Shown piece after piece: positions 10,032-18,469 of a stretch of DNA of 64,000 nt. Positions within the stretch are counted from its first letter, which is position 1. Each line of letters opens with the position of its first letter. The notes under the pieces were generated by a model, which was given only the letters and a program-made list of their open reading frames with translations, was not told the origin of the DNA and did not search any database. Source of the DNA: Methanospirillum hungatei (GTDB taxonomy: Archaea > Halobacteriota > Methanomicrobia > Methanomicrobiales > Methanospirillaceae); NCBI RefSeq assembly GCF_019263745.1, contig NZ_CP077107.1:372001-436000 (forward strand), written 5' to 3'. A program made the position numbers and the translations under genes.

Positions 10032-11030
10032 ATGATTCATATCATTATAAAAAATAAGAATATTCAATTGTTCTTTCGTTTTCTCATCTTTATTCTGATA
10101 TTAGTTGGGATGCATCTCATTATATCGGGAGAGAAAAATGGCACCATATCCGGATTAAATCCGGTTTTCCCTGCAATAGATAAGGGTATGATTGTGTTTG
10201 AAAACCGAATCGACTGGACTTATGCAAATCTTGTCTCATATAATTATTCATCAGGAAATTTTCACCCATTTGAGGGTGAGCAGGTAACCAGGTACAGACC
10301 AGATATTGATGGAGATGTTGTGGTCTGGCAGGAAAAAAAGGATCTTATCTGGCAGATTTTCATGAGTAATCTTTCTACTGGAAAGATACAGCCAATCTCT
10401 TTGAGTCTGTTCAGGAAGACTACTCCACGGGTATCAGGAAATTATGTGGTTTTTGTTGACGAACGGAATGGAAATGAGGATATTGTTTTGGTAAATTTTT
10501 CATCCGGAGAAGAGAAGATGATTTGCCAGGATCATGATGTTCAATGGCAGCCGGATATTGATGGTGAATGGGTGGTTTGGGAAGACTGGCGGGATGGTGC
10601 CCTTTCACGAGGAGATATCTATGCGTATCATATCCCGACGAGTACTGAGCTTCAGATCACAAATTCTTCCTGGGCAGACTGGTTTCCATCAATATCAGGC
10701 AGTTGGGTAGTCTGGCAGGCACAGAAGTATGGTAATTTTGATATTTATGCTCATAATCTCATAAGCGGGGAAGAGATCTCGGTTACTCATCACCCAGCCA
10801 GGCAATGGCTTCCCCGGATGAGTGGGGATTTGATTGTATGGGTTGATGAAAGAAATAAAAAATGGGATATTTATGGATATAATCTTACTGAACAGAAGGA
10901 ATATCAGATATCTACGAATTTGGATAATGATGCCTGGCCTGAAATTTCAGATAAGATGATTGTCTATGTAACCTATGAAAAAAAGGGAGATCCTCAGCTT
11001 CAAATAAGGTCTTTTCCTGTTTCTTCATAG
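10032..11030 (+). CDS. Membrane-anchored TolB-like beta-propeller surface protein
   Basis: This 332-aa protein has an N-terminal TM segment at about residues 12-30 (FRFLIFILILVGMHLII). At least five repeats of about 45 residues follow, each with a G-x-x-V-V-W/F strand and a following D-I-Y-x-Y/N-N-L strand (GDVVVWQEKKD, GNYVVFVDERNGNEDIVL, GEWVVWEDWRDG, GSWVVWQAQKYGNFDIYAHN, GDLIVWVDERNKKWDIYGYN). This pattern is the TolB-type or archaeal surface beta-propeller. It most likely sits outside the cytoplasmic membrane and mediates binding or adhesion. It appears to be a single gene; a TATA-like GGAATATAAAAG lies 30-40 bp before the ATG. No enzymatic motif is visible. Confidence 0.75.
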   Translation: MIHIIIKNKNIQLFFRFLIFILILVGMHLIISGEKNGTISGLNPVFPAIDKGMIVFENRIDWTYANLVSYNYSSGNFHPFEGEQVTRYRPDIDGDVVVWQEKKDLIWQIFMSNLSTGKIQPISLSLFRKTTPRVSGNYVVFVDERNGNEDIVLVNFSSGEEKMICQDHDVQWQPDIDGEWVVWEDWRDGALSRGDIYAYHIPTSTELQITNSSWADWFPSISGSWVVWQAQKYGNFDIYAHNLISGEEISVTHHPARQWLPRMSGDLIVWVDERNKKWDIYGYNLTEQKEYQISTNLDNDAWPEISDKMIVYVTYEKKGDPQLQIRSFPVSS

Positions 11031-11150
11031 TTTTAATAAAATATCCGATTCGTATTTTGTTATTTCGAATAATCTCAGCATCGGGGTTTTGATACTCATT
11101 ATCCATTCGGAAACAATAGGATAATCGCACTGAAGAATAAACCAGTAGTA

Positions 11151-12458
11151 ATGCTCCAATCACCAGTAAGACATCCTGCATCTGCTTTTGATCTCTTCAA
11201 TGTCTTATACGAATGTCTCTATGAACCCTCAATGCATGTCGTCTTTCAAGGTACTGGTGAAATCTCCGTTGAACGCTTAAAAACAGCAACCCTTCGGCTG
11301 GTAGCTGCAAATCCCTACCTTCATACGAAATTCACCATAATTAATGATATCCCGTTCTGGGAAGAATTACCCAAAGATTTATGGGAACGAGCCTTTGTTA
11401 TTGATTCAGGAATAGAACCGGTACCTCCTGATCACATGCCCCTCCCCCTCGATGTGTATAGCGGTCCACAAATACGGGTTACTCTGTTTCAGCGAGAGGG
11501 AGAGGATTCAAATAGGATTTGCGTAACATGTCATCATGGATTTTGTGATGCACGAGCTATCCTTTATCTATCCAGAGAACTCTTCGATCTTTATCATCGG
11601 TTAGCCAGAGAACCAGATTACATTCCAGAACCTGTGGGACTCTATGATCGAACCTCACGGGCTCTGCTAGCCACTTATACTGAAGAGGAATTGAAACATG
11701 CAGATGCAAATGCCCAGATATTCGAAGATAACTGGAGATTTCCAAATGAAAACACCGGACGGGGGATCCCAAAACTTGCATACCTGACATTACCAGAAAC
11801 CAGAATGAGTGCCATCAAAGCATATGGTAAATCTCACGGGGCAAGTGTTCATGATATTCTTATTGCGGTATTTTACCTGGCAATGATACGGATACGTGAT
11901 AATCCACAGGATTATGATTCTTTCCGGGGGATTTTAACATCTGCTGATATGCGACGGCTGCTCCCGGCTACTGATATTATCTATCCAATGAATTATTCAA
12001 TTGCATTTGAAATACAACTCCGTATTTTTGAAGGTGCTGGTCTGTCAGATATCATCGGGAACGTGACAACAGAACTTAAATATCGAAAAGAAGGAGGTCT
12101 TGGACCTTCCAGTTTTACCCTGTTTGAGGATCTGCACAAAAATGGAATTTCAGCCGTCCGGACATTTTTTGAGGGTATGAATTCGAAATATGAATCAACC
12201 GGTCTAAAAAATCCGGTATTATCAAACATCGGAGTTATTGATTTGGATTGGTTTAATCCTCAAAGGAAGATTGATAGTCATGTTCTCACCCTGACAGATG
12301 CATGGATCATTCCCTGTGTCAGCTGGCCGTATTGTTTCCTAACTGTTGCATCAACATGTAATAACCGGCTCACGCTCATAATAGGCTATGAAGAAGGGCC
12401 ATATTCGAAAGATACGATTGAAAAATTTCTAAAACTCATGGATGTCCTTCTTCCCTGA
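11151..12458 (+). CDS. Condensation-domain / acyltransferase-like protein
   Basis: This 435-aa soluble protein has the two-lobed chloramphenicol acetyltransferase/condensation fold. The active-site HHxxxD motif is seen as TCHHGFCDARAI (about residues 128-139), with the catalytic second His and the structural Asp kept but the usual final Gly replaced by Ala. A later DLDWFNPQ resembles the second conserved DFGWG-type motif. Relatives include NRPS-like condensation proteins, alcohol acetyltransferases and PapA-type acyltransferases. It stands alone, without carrier protein or adenylation gene nearby, so acyl transfer from an acyl-CoA seems more likely than peptide synthesis. The substrate is unknown. 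Confidence 0.65.
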   Translation: MLQSPVRHPASAFDLFNVLYECLYEPSMHVVFQGTGEISVERLKTATLRLVAANPYLHTKFTIINDIPFWEELPKDLWERAFVIDSGIEPVPPDHMPLPLDVYSGPQIRVTLFQREGEDSNRICVTCHHGFCDARAILYLSRELFDLYHRLAREPDYIPEPVGLYDRTSRALLATYTEEELKHADANAQIFEDNWRFPNENTGRGIPKLAYLTLPETRMSAIKAYGKSHGASVHDILIAVFYLAMIRIRDNPQDYDSFRGILTSADMRRLLPATDIIYPMNYSIAFEIQLRIFEGAGLSDIIGNVTTELKYRKEGGLGPSSFTLFEDLHKNGISAVRTFFEGMNSKYESTGLKNPVLSNIGVIDLDWFNPQRKIDSHVLTLTDAWIIPCVSWPYCFLTVASTCNNRLTLIIGYEEGPYSKDTIEKFLKLMDVLLP

Positions 12459-12772
12459 AATCTGTTTTCTTTGGAGTCAGGGATCTTTAATTCATTCATA
12501 AAAACGTAGGAAAACGGGCTTTGAACTCATCATTGAATGAATTCTGTAATTAATAAGGGATTCCAGAATTGTTGATATAATGGATAAATAATCGGGAAAT
12601 ATTTATTATCCGGTTCTTATAACTGATAAGGCTGTACCTGACGGACTGGATTTTTAGTATCCTGTCTCTAAATGATCTGATTAGGATATGGATATATGAG
12701 AATATTGATAATTTTAGATTGATAGAGACATAATACGTTCGTTATCTCGTATTTTATCATTTTTGCTATCTA
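12459..12772. other. AT-rich intergenic region
   Basis: No coding sequence was seen in any frame that resembles a known protein. The DNA is AT-rich. It ends at the pair of inverted repeats that precede the Fic gene. Confidence 0.5.
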
Positions 12773-12863
12773 CTAACATCTACCAATATCTCCTATGTTG
12801 GTAGAATTTATATATTATCGACTCATATTTCCTAACATCTACCAAGATCTCCCATTTTGGTAT
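12773..12863 (+). promoter_or_regulatory. Two tandem palindromic operator candidates upstream of fic
   Basis: Two related inverted repeats occur 59 bp apart. The first is CTACCAA (12780-12786), 11 bp, TTGGTAG (12798-12804). The second is CTACCAA (12839-12845), 11 bp, TTGGTAT (12857-12863). Both are preceded by the same CTAACAT and share most of the spacer (ATCTCC), so each is a copy of a roughly 35-bp unit. An AT-rich TATA-like stretch (TTTATATATTA) lies between them. Symmetric repeated sites just ahead of a gene with a C-terminal winged helix suggest autoregulation by the Fic protein; this is inference. Confidence 0.6.
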
Positions 12864-12911
12864 ATTTTACCTATATAATAATACCAGATTCCATTGAATG
12901 GAGTGATAAAT

Positions 12912-14246
12912 ATGAGAAAATTACCTGAAAAAATACCAAAATCAATCGATCAATCGCTTCTTCCATCCATCGTTACAAAATATTATGAAAATGAAGAATT
13001 TAGAAACCTCGTTAATGAATATAATGAGAAGTACCTCTATTGGGATGAATTAAAATATCGAATCTCTGACCGAAATGAAAGAAATAATGTCTGGGTAATG
13101 ATGAAAACTCTCCGGAGTATGCGTTCAGATCTCCTGCAATATTCGCCAATTCTGATGAGATATACGCAATTGCCTGAAATTATTCAGAATCTTCATCGAT
13201 TTGATACATATTTGTCCGGGCATATCCAAATTCATAACCGGGATTTGAAATTAGATGGCAGGTTTATTGTAAATTCTTTAATTGAAGAGTCTATTTCTTC
13301 TAGTTTATTAGAGGGGGCTGTCACTACTAGAAGAGAAGCAAGAGAAATGCTGGAAAAGAAAAAGATGCCTCGAAATGATGGTGAACAGATGGTGATGAAT
13401 AATTATGAGACTCTGCACCTGATTAAAAAATATCTGAATAAACCACTTACACCAGATTTTATTCTTGAAATTCAAAGAACCGTTACAAAAGAAACCATTC
13501 CTGATGAGGATGTCGGATCTTTTCGAAATAATAATGAAATAAAGATAATGGATACAGTATATGGGACAATTCATCACATTCCCCCGGATTTTAAAAATAT
13601 ACACTCATTGATGGATGATGTGTGTGATTATGTCAACAGAACCAACGACTCATCATTTATTCATCCAATCATAAAAGGGATAGTATTACATTTTTTAATC
13701 GGGTATATTCATCCTTTTAATGATGGGAATGGGAGAACTGCAAGAAGTCTTTTTTACTGGTATACTTTGTCTCATGGGTATTGGTTCATGGAATATCTTT
13801 CAATTTCCCCAGAAATTTTACGAACAAAAAATCAATATGCACTCGCATATTTGTATTCCGAATATGATGATCTCGACCTGACCTACTTTATCCGGTATAA
13901 TCTTGAATGTTTGAACCTGGCATTCCAGGAATTTATCAGGTATGCAGAATCAGTTCAGGAATTGCAATTGAATGCTCAGATGATCTCTCGTTCTATTGAA
14001 GGATTAACACAGAGGCAGGCTGAAATCCTAACTGATATGAACGAAAATCCAAATTATGAATACACTATTTCTCAAATTTCTGAAAAGTTTGTCATTGCCA
14101 GAGAGAGTGCAAGAACTGATTTACTTCATCTGCATGATATGAACCTGATATCTAAAGTCAGAAGAGGAAAAACGTTTTATTTCTATGTTGACCTTGAAAA
14201 TCTGAAATATATTGATAGGATAAATTCTGGTAATCCAGAATATTAA
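12912..14246 (+). CDS. fic: Fic family protein with C-terminal winged helix
   Basis: This protein of about 444 aa has the full Fic catalytic motif HPFNDGNGRTARS (His, then Asp, two Gly, Asn, Arg), used to transfer AMP from ATP to target hydroxyls. An N-terminal inhibitory helix motif is visible in ISSSLLEGA (S-x-x-x-E-G type), so it is a class II Fic with intramolecular inhibition. The C-terminal roughly 80 residues form a winged helix (TISQISEKFVIARESARTDL), as in many Fic/DUF4172-type proteins. I chose the ATG at 12912, preceded by GGAGTGAT; a TTG at 12894 is in frame upstream. It lies at the edge of an accessory region with defence-like genes. The target protein is unknown. Confidence 0.9.
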   Translation: MRKLPEKIPKSIDQSLLPSIVTKYYENEEFRNLVNEYNEKYLYWDELKYRISDRNERNNVWVMMKTLRSMRSDLLQYSPILMRYTQLPEIIQNLHRFDTYLSGHIQIHNRDLKLDGRFIVNSLIEESISSSLLEGAVTTRREAREMLEKKKMPRNDGEQMVMNNYETLHLIKKYLNKPLTPDFILEIQRTVTKETIPDEDVGSFRNNNEIKIMDTVYGTIHHIPPDFKNIHSLMDDVCDYVNRTNDSSFIHPIIKGIVLHFLIGYIHPFNDGNGRTARSLFYWYTLSHGYWFMEYLSISPEILRTKNQYALAYLYSEYDDLDLTYFIRYNLECLNLAFQEFIRYAESVQELQLNAQMISRSIEGLTQRQAEILTDMNENPNYEYTISQISEKFVIARESARTDLLHLHDMNLISKVRRGKTFYFYVDLENLKYIDRINSGNPEY

Positions 14247-14655
14247 TGGTGGTAATCCGTAACAATTTAATAAAACGAGGTGAGTAATTCTATCTGAAAG
14301 ATTTCTTATAACTTGGTTCATCTACTTCATGGATACACAAAAATAGTTTTGATTGAACGAATCCGGATGATAATTATCAGAAAACAGGTATGGTCCATGA
14401 ACAGATAATACAGGAAATTCTATCAATACTCCCAAGGATAAGGCCAATCCTGGATATTCATAACTATTGAATCATTATAATCTGACGTATAATAACCTCC
14501 CTGTTACCCCTTCTGTTTTAAACAAGGAACTTTTGTAATGTGGGAAACCTGAATATCTTATTAATTCGGGCCTCATTTTCTAACTCTTTTCAACCTCTCA
14601 TACCTCCCCTCCCAATAGGTAAGTGTCACACTGGTGACAGGAGAGAAAACGAACA
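14247..14655. other. Intergenic region with a hairpin next to the ribosome site
   Basis: No gene is visible here. The downstream end holds a perfect inverted repeat TGTCAC-ACTG-GTGACA (14624-14639) that abuts the CAGGAGAG ribosome site of the gene at 14656. It could be an operator or an RNA hairpin affecting translation. The rest is AT-rich DNA with no other structure that I can support. Confidence 0.45.
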
Positions 14656-15159
14656 ATGGCAGATTTTGTATCAAAATCAACCGTAAAATCAGCAGAACGA
14701 ATCCTTGCAACTCCGTTTGCAAATAAAGCAGCATTAAACACTCTTATCGGCGATATCCTTGTGGATAATCCGTGGGGCTGCACATCGTATGTATCTGGTG
14801 GAGAAAACCTTCCTGCAGTGTCAAAGAGTTCTGAATATTATTCTGGAACAATCATTTATGAAAATAATGATGGTAAGCAGATAGGTCGTATTTCTGTAAA
14901 GTCCCAGAGTTCTGCCGGATTTGACACAACCGTCACGAATGTTCTTGCGAATGAGGCACTCGAAACAGCAATGGGAGGGACTGGATCCCATGATAGTTCA
15001 GAGGACGGGTTCAGTATTACCCTGAAGTGTCATGCTGCGAACGGAGAACTATATAATGTCACCTTCAAGCGTGATAAGATATCAGTGACCAGTTATGAGT
15101 CTGATGCTATCCTGACAACCATTGAAACCTGGGCAGATACTATTCCGGCACTTGCCTGA
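14656..15159 (+). CDS. Hypothetical protein of the Methanospirillum type
   Basis: This 167-aa protein has no signal peptide and no TM segment. It starts MADFVSKSTVKSAERILATP, has a central conserved-looking stretch with NPWGCTSY, and ends in a strand-rich region (FSITLKCHAANGELYNVTFK). I do not recognise the family. Its ribosome site (GGAGAG, 10 bp before the ATG) is good and codon use looks normal for the window. It is followed 29 bp later by a secreted protein gene, so it may be the first gene of a four-gene cassette to 16645. Its composition (rich in Ser, Thr, Ala; two Cys) gives no catalytic hint. Confidence 0.6.
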   Translation: MADFVSKSTVKSAERILATPFANKAALNTLIGDILVDNPWGCTSYVSGGENLPAVSKSSEYYSGTIIYENNDGKQIGRISVKSQSSAGFDTTVTNVLANEALETAMGGTGSHDSSEDGFSITLKCHAANGELYNVTFKRDKISVTSYESDAILTTIETWADTIPALA

Positions 15160-15188
15160 GTATGTGAAATTCCGAATAAGATGGTACA

Positions 15189-15746
15189 ATGGTGAACAAG
15201 GCTGGAATACTCCTCCTCGTTCTTCTTTTCATACCACTTCTGATCTATGCAGATTCAATTACATCTTCCCTCACCTGCAATGGTGCATCATTTGTCTCAT
15301 CATCGGTTGTACAACCTGATGCTACATGGTCAGAACGAATGTCCACGAGTGATACTGCCACGATTATCAGAGATATTCTCTCTGGCGGGACTGTTCAAAC
15401 GAATACCATGGTCAAATCACAGGGACCGATGGGGATTTTTGAGTACTCCACAGCAATGTCGAATAGTACCGGTGATCAGAATGTTTGTCTCTTTGATACA
15501 TTTGATCAAACGATACGTAGCCGATATGAGACCACTGTGCTGGGGCTCATGCAGCAGGGTTCGTATTCGTCTATGCTCATGCAAGGTAATAATTCACGGT
15601 TCCTGGTTCATGCAAACGGGACTGGTATTCTGTTGTCCAGGGCTGAGAGTGATGACGGAAGGAAAGAGATGAATCATGGTTCGGATGCATTGGGTGATTT
15701 GAATTTGACAGAGGAGATGGAATTTGGAGCGGATTATGATATTTGA
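15189..15746 (+). CDS. Secreted hypothetical protein
   Basis: This 185-aa protein has a clear signal peptide (NKAGILLLVLLFIPLLIYADS). A Ser/Thr-rich mature part has a repeated-looking strand pattern and two Cys. I see no known domain. It lies between a cytoplasmic hypothetical protein and a small membrane protein whose start overlaps its stop codon, so the three are probably co-transcribed. A surface or pseudoperiplasmic location is inferred from the signal peptide only. Confidence 0.6.
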   Translation: MVNKAGILLLVLLFIPLLIYADSITSSLTCNGASFVSSSVVQPDATWSERMSTSDTATIIRDILSGGTVQTNTMVKSQGPMGIFEYSTAMSNSTGDQNVCLFDTFDQTIRSRYETTVLGLMQQGSYSSMLMQGNNSRFLVHANGTGILLSRAESDDGRKEMNHGSDALGDLNLTEEMEFGADYDI

Positions 15747-15915
15747 GGGTGTTTTTTCGGTTGTATCGATAGGTTTGACTCTTATATCCTGTTTGAACAC
15801 AATTATTCTGTGGATATGGTATATTCATAATCGCAGAATGCATGAGATATTTTCGCATAAGCAGGATGATGAAGGAGAGTTCTGGATAGTCGGTCTTGCA
15901 GGCCGAGGCAGATGA
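15736..15915 (+). CDS. Small single-span membrane protein
   Basis: This 59-aa protein starts at an ATG that overlaps the last codons of the upstream gene by 11 nt, typical of translational coupling. A hydrophobic stretch of about 30 residues near the N-terminus (VSIGLTLISCLNTIILWIWY) is followed by a basic, then charged tail (HNRRMHEIFSHKQDDEGEFW). It may anchor or chaperone the secreted neighbour. No family was recognised; the gene is supported by overlap, membrane helix and direction. Confidence 0.5.
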   Translation: MIFEGVFSVVSIGLTLISCLNTIILWIWYIHNRRMHEIFSHKQDDEGEFWIVGLAGRGR

Positions 15916-16042
15916 ACGGTGACAATCTCCCCTCTTCTTTTTTCCAGGCATAAAACCAGAACCTGATGAGGTTATCTTTGTACATCGATACTCTTCTCCC
16001 TTGAACCATCAGTACTTATGCTCCTATGATAATATCAGTTGC

Positions 16043-16645
16043 ATGAATTATGGCATACTAGCGGGGTTTACCTGCTTCTTTCTGCTAATATCTCTGACTG
16101 GGTTCTGTGTTGCCGAAGAGGTTCCGGAGTATTCAATATATCTTCAGGGTGGGGAATCATCCATAACTGAAGATGCGGATGGAGGAATGCAGATTACGAT
16201 TCAGGATATCGTTCCGTATATCTTTTCAGCAAACGGAAATAAGAGTCTGTTACTCCCGGTCAGGCAGATATCTCTTTATTCGTTCCCTATGAATGCTGCA
16301 CTTGTCTTTTCCGGACCTGATGAAGAATCGGTCTCGTTTGTTCAGATCTCAAATCTCTCCTTATCTGATGGTAATAAAGAACTCACCTTGCAGATAGCCT
16401 CCCTGGAATTTTATGATGGAGTGATGCTCAAAGAGTTTGCAAAGAATGCTATACCGATTGACACCGTCGAAAAAGAGAAGATGAAATCTGTTGGTATGTA
16501 TCTGGAAGGTTCGTTTGATGCCCCCGATAATACAGACTGTCCTCCGGGTTGTAGATGGAATGGGTTTTATTGCGGTGATTTCAGGGGATGGATCTGCTGC
16601 CCGACCGGTCCTTGTACGGCTATTGGTAACGATTGTGTGTGTTAA
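16043..16645 (+). CDS. Secreted protein with cysteine-rich C-terminus
   Basis: This protein of about 200 aa has a signal peptide (NYGILAGFTCFFLLISLTGF). A beta-rich middle part follows, and then a compact C-terminal tail with eight cysteines within 36 residues (pattern C-x3-C-x6-C-x8-CC-x4-C-x6-C-x-C). The Cys spacing suggests a disulfide knot or a metal-binding knob. I chose the ATG at 16043; an in-frame TTG at 16001 would put extra residues before the signal peptide. It is the last of a run of small exported proteins. The function is unknown. Disulfide-rich tails are uncommon in cytoplasmic methanogen proteins, which supports an extracellular location. Confidence 0.6.
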   Translation: MNYGILAGFTCFFLLISLTGFCVAEEVPEYSIYLQGGESSITEDADGGMQITIQDIVPYIFSANGNKSLLLPVRQISLYSFPMNAALVFSGPDEESVSFVQISNLSLSDGNKELTLQIASLEFYDGVMLKEFAKNAIPIDTVEKEKMKSVGMYLEGSFDAPDNTDCPPGCRWNGFYCGDFRGWICCPTGPCTAIGNDCVC

Positions 16646-16653
16646 ATTATTTT

Positions 16654-16986
16654 TTACTTATTTTTGGGGGGGATGTTTGTTGTTTGAAGTGAGAATACCC
16701 GAATATTGAAGATATCAACGACGGTGAAAAAATCCACCCGAATGCTGAAGGTGATCCTTGGACTATTTCCCAGGAGGGCCATGAGCGACCCGGAGATGAG
16801 GAGGGCATCAATACATATCGGCCAACACCAGGCGAGAAGAGGATCAAATCCGGCTTCGACTGCCGATGATCGGAGGCTCTCAAAGGAGAAGACGAAGGAA
16901 CAGAGGGCTACGGCCAGGGTGAGGGTTCCGGTTGCAGCTGGGACGAGTGATTCGGTTTTTTTATGGATGGAGTTGTAGGGATGGGA
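16654..16986 (-). pseudogene. DUF2637 (SpdB-like) membrane protein fragment
   Basis: Reading the minus strand from 16986 to a stop at 16654 gives 111 open codons with no ATG, GTG or TTG near the beginning. The translation contains two hydrophobic helices and the signature of DUF2637 proteins of mobile elements: TLTLAVALCSFVFSFESLRS, then AWCWPICIDALLISGSLMAL. The conserved features are the S-x-E-S-L turn after helix 1, and the W-x-W-P-x-x-x-D-A/G motif of helix 2. An in-frame TGA sits directly upstream (16987-16989). The most likely reading is an N-terminally truncated remnant of an integrated plasmid or conjugative element. Confidence 0.55.
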
Positions 16987-17090
16987 TCACCTTGGGGAGT
17001 TCGGATAGTATGTGTGGGGATTAATGATTAAAATATCTACCGACCTTCCAACCGACACGTTTCATTAGTGTAGCGGTTGAAGAAGTATGT

Positions 17091-17234
17091 ATGGGGATAG
17101 ATTCCTGTCCCAAGTGTGGCGGGAAAGTAATAAAGTGTGGGTTTGCGATCCGGTCCGGGGGGAGGAGACAGAAGTATCAATGTAAGGAGTGCGGGTATGT
17201 GTTTGTGGAAGGGCAAAAGGAGGAGAAAGGGTGA
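17091..17234 (+). CDS. Zinc-ribbon microprotein, InsA N-terminal type
   Basis: This 47-aa ORF starts MGIDSCPKCGGKVIKCG and continues with a basic stretch and YQCKECGYVFVEG. Two CPKCG/CKECG knuckles 23 residues apart form a zinc ribbon, as in the N-terminal domain of IS1-type InsA and many solo archaeal zinc-ribbon proteins. The following DNA does not encode a transposase, so it is either a stand-alone DNA-binding microprotein or the remnant of an IS. Start and stop are clear; the ribosome site is weak. Confidence 0.5.
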   Translation: MGIDSCPKCGGKVIKCGFAIRSGGRRQKYQCKECGYVFVEGQKEEKG

Positions 17235-17364
17235 GAGTAATGATAATCCCTACAAAATAATTATTATTAAATCCTACAAACAAAAAGAACCTATTAAAAG
17301 ATTAGAACTCAGAATATTTAAAAATCGAATTTGGAAGGATTGGATCATTAGGATATCATAAATA

Positions 17365-18465
17365 ATGACATTACATAGTCTCGAGTTAAAAGGATATAAA
17401 TCCATTAAAGAAATTTCAATTCAGTTTAATCCCATTAATATTCTCATTGGTGCAAACGGAGCCGGGAAAACCAATTTCATCAGTTTTTTTAAATTATTAA
17501 ATTCAATCATTGATAACCGACTACAACTAGATGTAAGAAAAGAAGGAGGAGCAAATGCGATCCTTCATTATGGAATCAAAAATACAGAGTATATAAGTTC
17601 AAAAGTATCATTTGGTCCAAATTCATATTCATTTGTCCTTGATAGTACGAATAATGATACTTTTTACTTTTTAATTGAACATGCGAATTTTCATAAGGAA
17701 GGTTATGGTCAACCCTACGATGCATTATTAGGTTCATCAGGACATATTGAGAGTTTATTAAAATCGCGTTCCATAAATAATCAATGCCCTGTCTGTTCAC
17801 ATATTATTGATTCTATCAAAGAATGGAGAGTTTACCATTTTCATGATACAAGTTCCACTGCGTCAGTAAAAAAGCCAGGTAACATCAATGATAATGCCTT
17901 TTTTCGTTATAATGCAGAAAATTTAGCTGCCTTCCTTTTTTTATTAAAGCATCAATATAATAAGATTTATGAAAATATCCGGAAAACAATTCGTATTGTA
18001 TTTCCATTTTTTGATGATTTTTATTTAAGGCCGGATCCGTTTAACGAAAATGTAATAAAATTGGAGTGGCATGAAAAGGGTTCAGATTATCCCTTTGGAG
18101 CTTACAATTTATCTGACGGGACGTTACGATTTATTTGTTTAACAACTTTGTTATTGCAACCAAAAAAGTATCTACCATCTGTAATCATTATTGACGAACC
18201 CGAATTAGGATTACACCCATTAGCAATTACAATACTTGCTTCATTAATTAAAAATGCAGCTTTGAACACTCAAATAATCATATCGACACAGTCAGTGAAC
18301 CTTGTAAATCATTTTGATGCCGAAGATATTTTAGTTGTTGATCGGGACAGAGATCAAACCAGAATTAATCGCTTAAGTTCTGATTTATTGGAAGACTGGT
18401 TAAAAGATTATAATTTAGGAGAATTATGGGAGAAGAACATCATTGGCGGGCGGCCCTCCTGGTGA
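17365..18465 (+). CDS. AAA15/OLD-like ABC-class ATPase of a predicted defence pair
   Basis: This 366-aa protein has an SMC/OLD-type ATPase head: Walker A GANGAGKTNF (about residues 29-38), a signature-like LSDGTLRFICL, Walker B IIIDEPELGLHPLA, and a C-terminal D/H-loop region (IIISTQSVNLVNHF). A CPVC pair lies in the middle (about residue 132). It is adjacent to a DUF4276 gene encoding a Toprim-like nuclease, the same two-gene layout as known ATPase plus Toprim/DUF4276 anti-phage and abortive-infection systems. The region is more AT-rich than the flanking housekeeping genes and sits among insertion sequences, consistent with transfer. The specific target is unknown. Confidence 0.8.
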   Translation: MTLHSLELKGYKSIKEISIQFNPINILIGANGAGKTNFISFFKLLNSIIDNRLQLDVRKEGGANAILHYGIKNTEYISSKVSFGPNSYSFVLDSTNNDTFYFLIEHANFHKEGYGQPYDALLGSSGHIESLLKSRSINNQCPVCSHIIDSIKEWRVYHFHDTSSTASVKKPGNINDNAFFRYNAENLAAFLFLLKHQYNKIYENIRKTIRIVFPFFDDFYLRPDPFNENVIKLEWHEKGSDYPFGAYNLSDGTLRFICLTTLLLQPKKYLPSVIIIDEPELGLHPLAITILASLIKNAALNTQIIISTQSVNLVNHFDAEDILVVDRDRDQTRINRLSSDLLEDWLKDYNLGELWEKNIIGGRPSW

Positions 18466-18469
18466 TATT

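Noticed and set aside
10912-11181. 89-codon minus-strand frame between the propeller and condensation genes
   Set aside because: It overlaps both real genes and its hydrophobic start is antisense to an ordinary promoter region.
16706-16978. 90-codon plus-strand frame opposite the DUF2637 fragment
   Set aside because: Its basic, low-complexity composition is that of a shadow, and the minus strand gives a recognisable domain.
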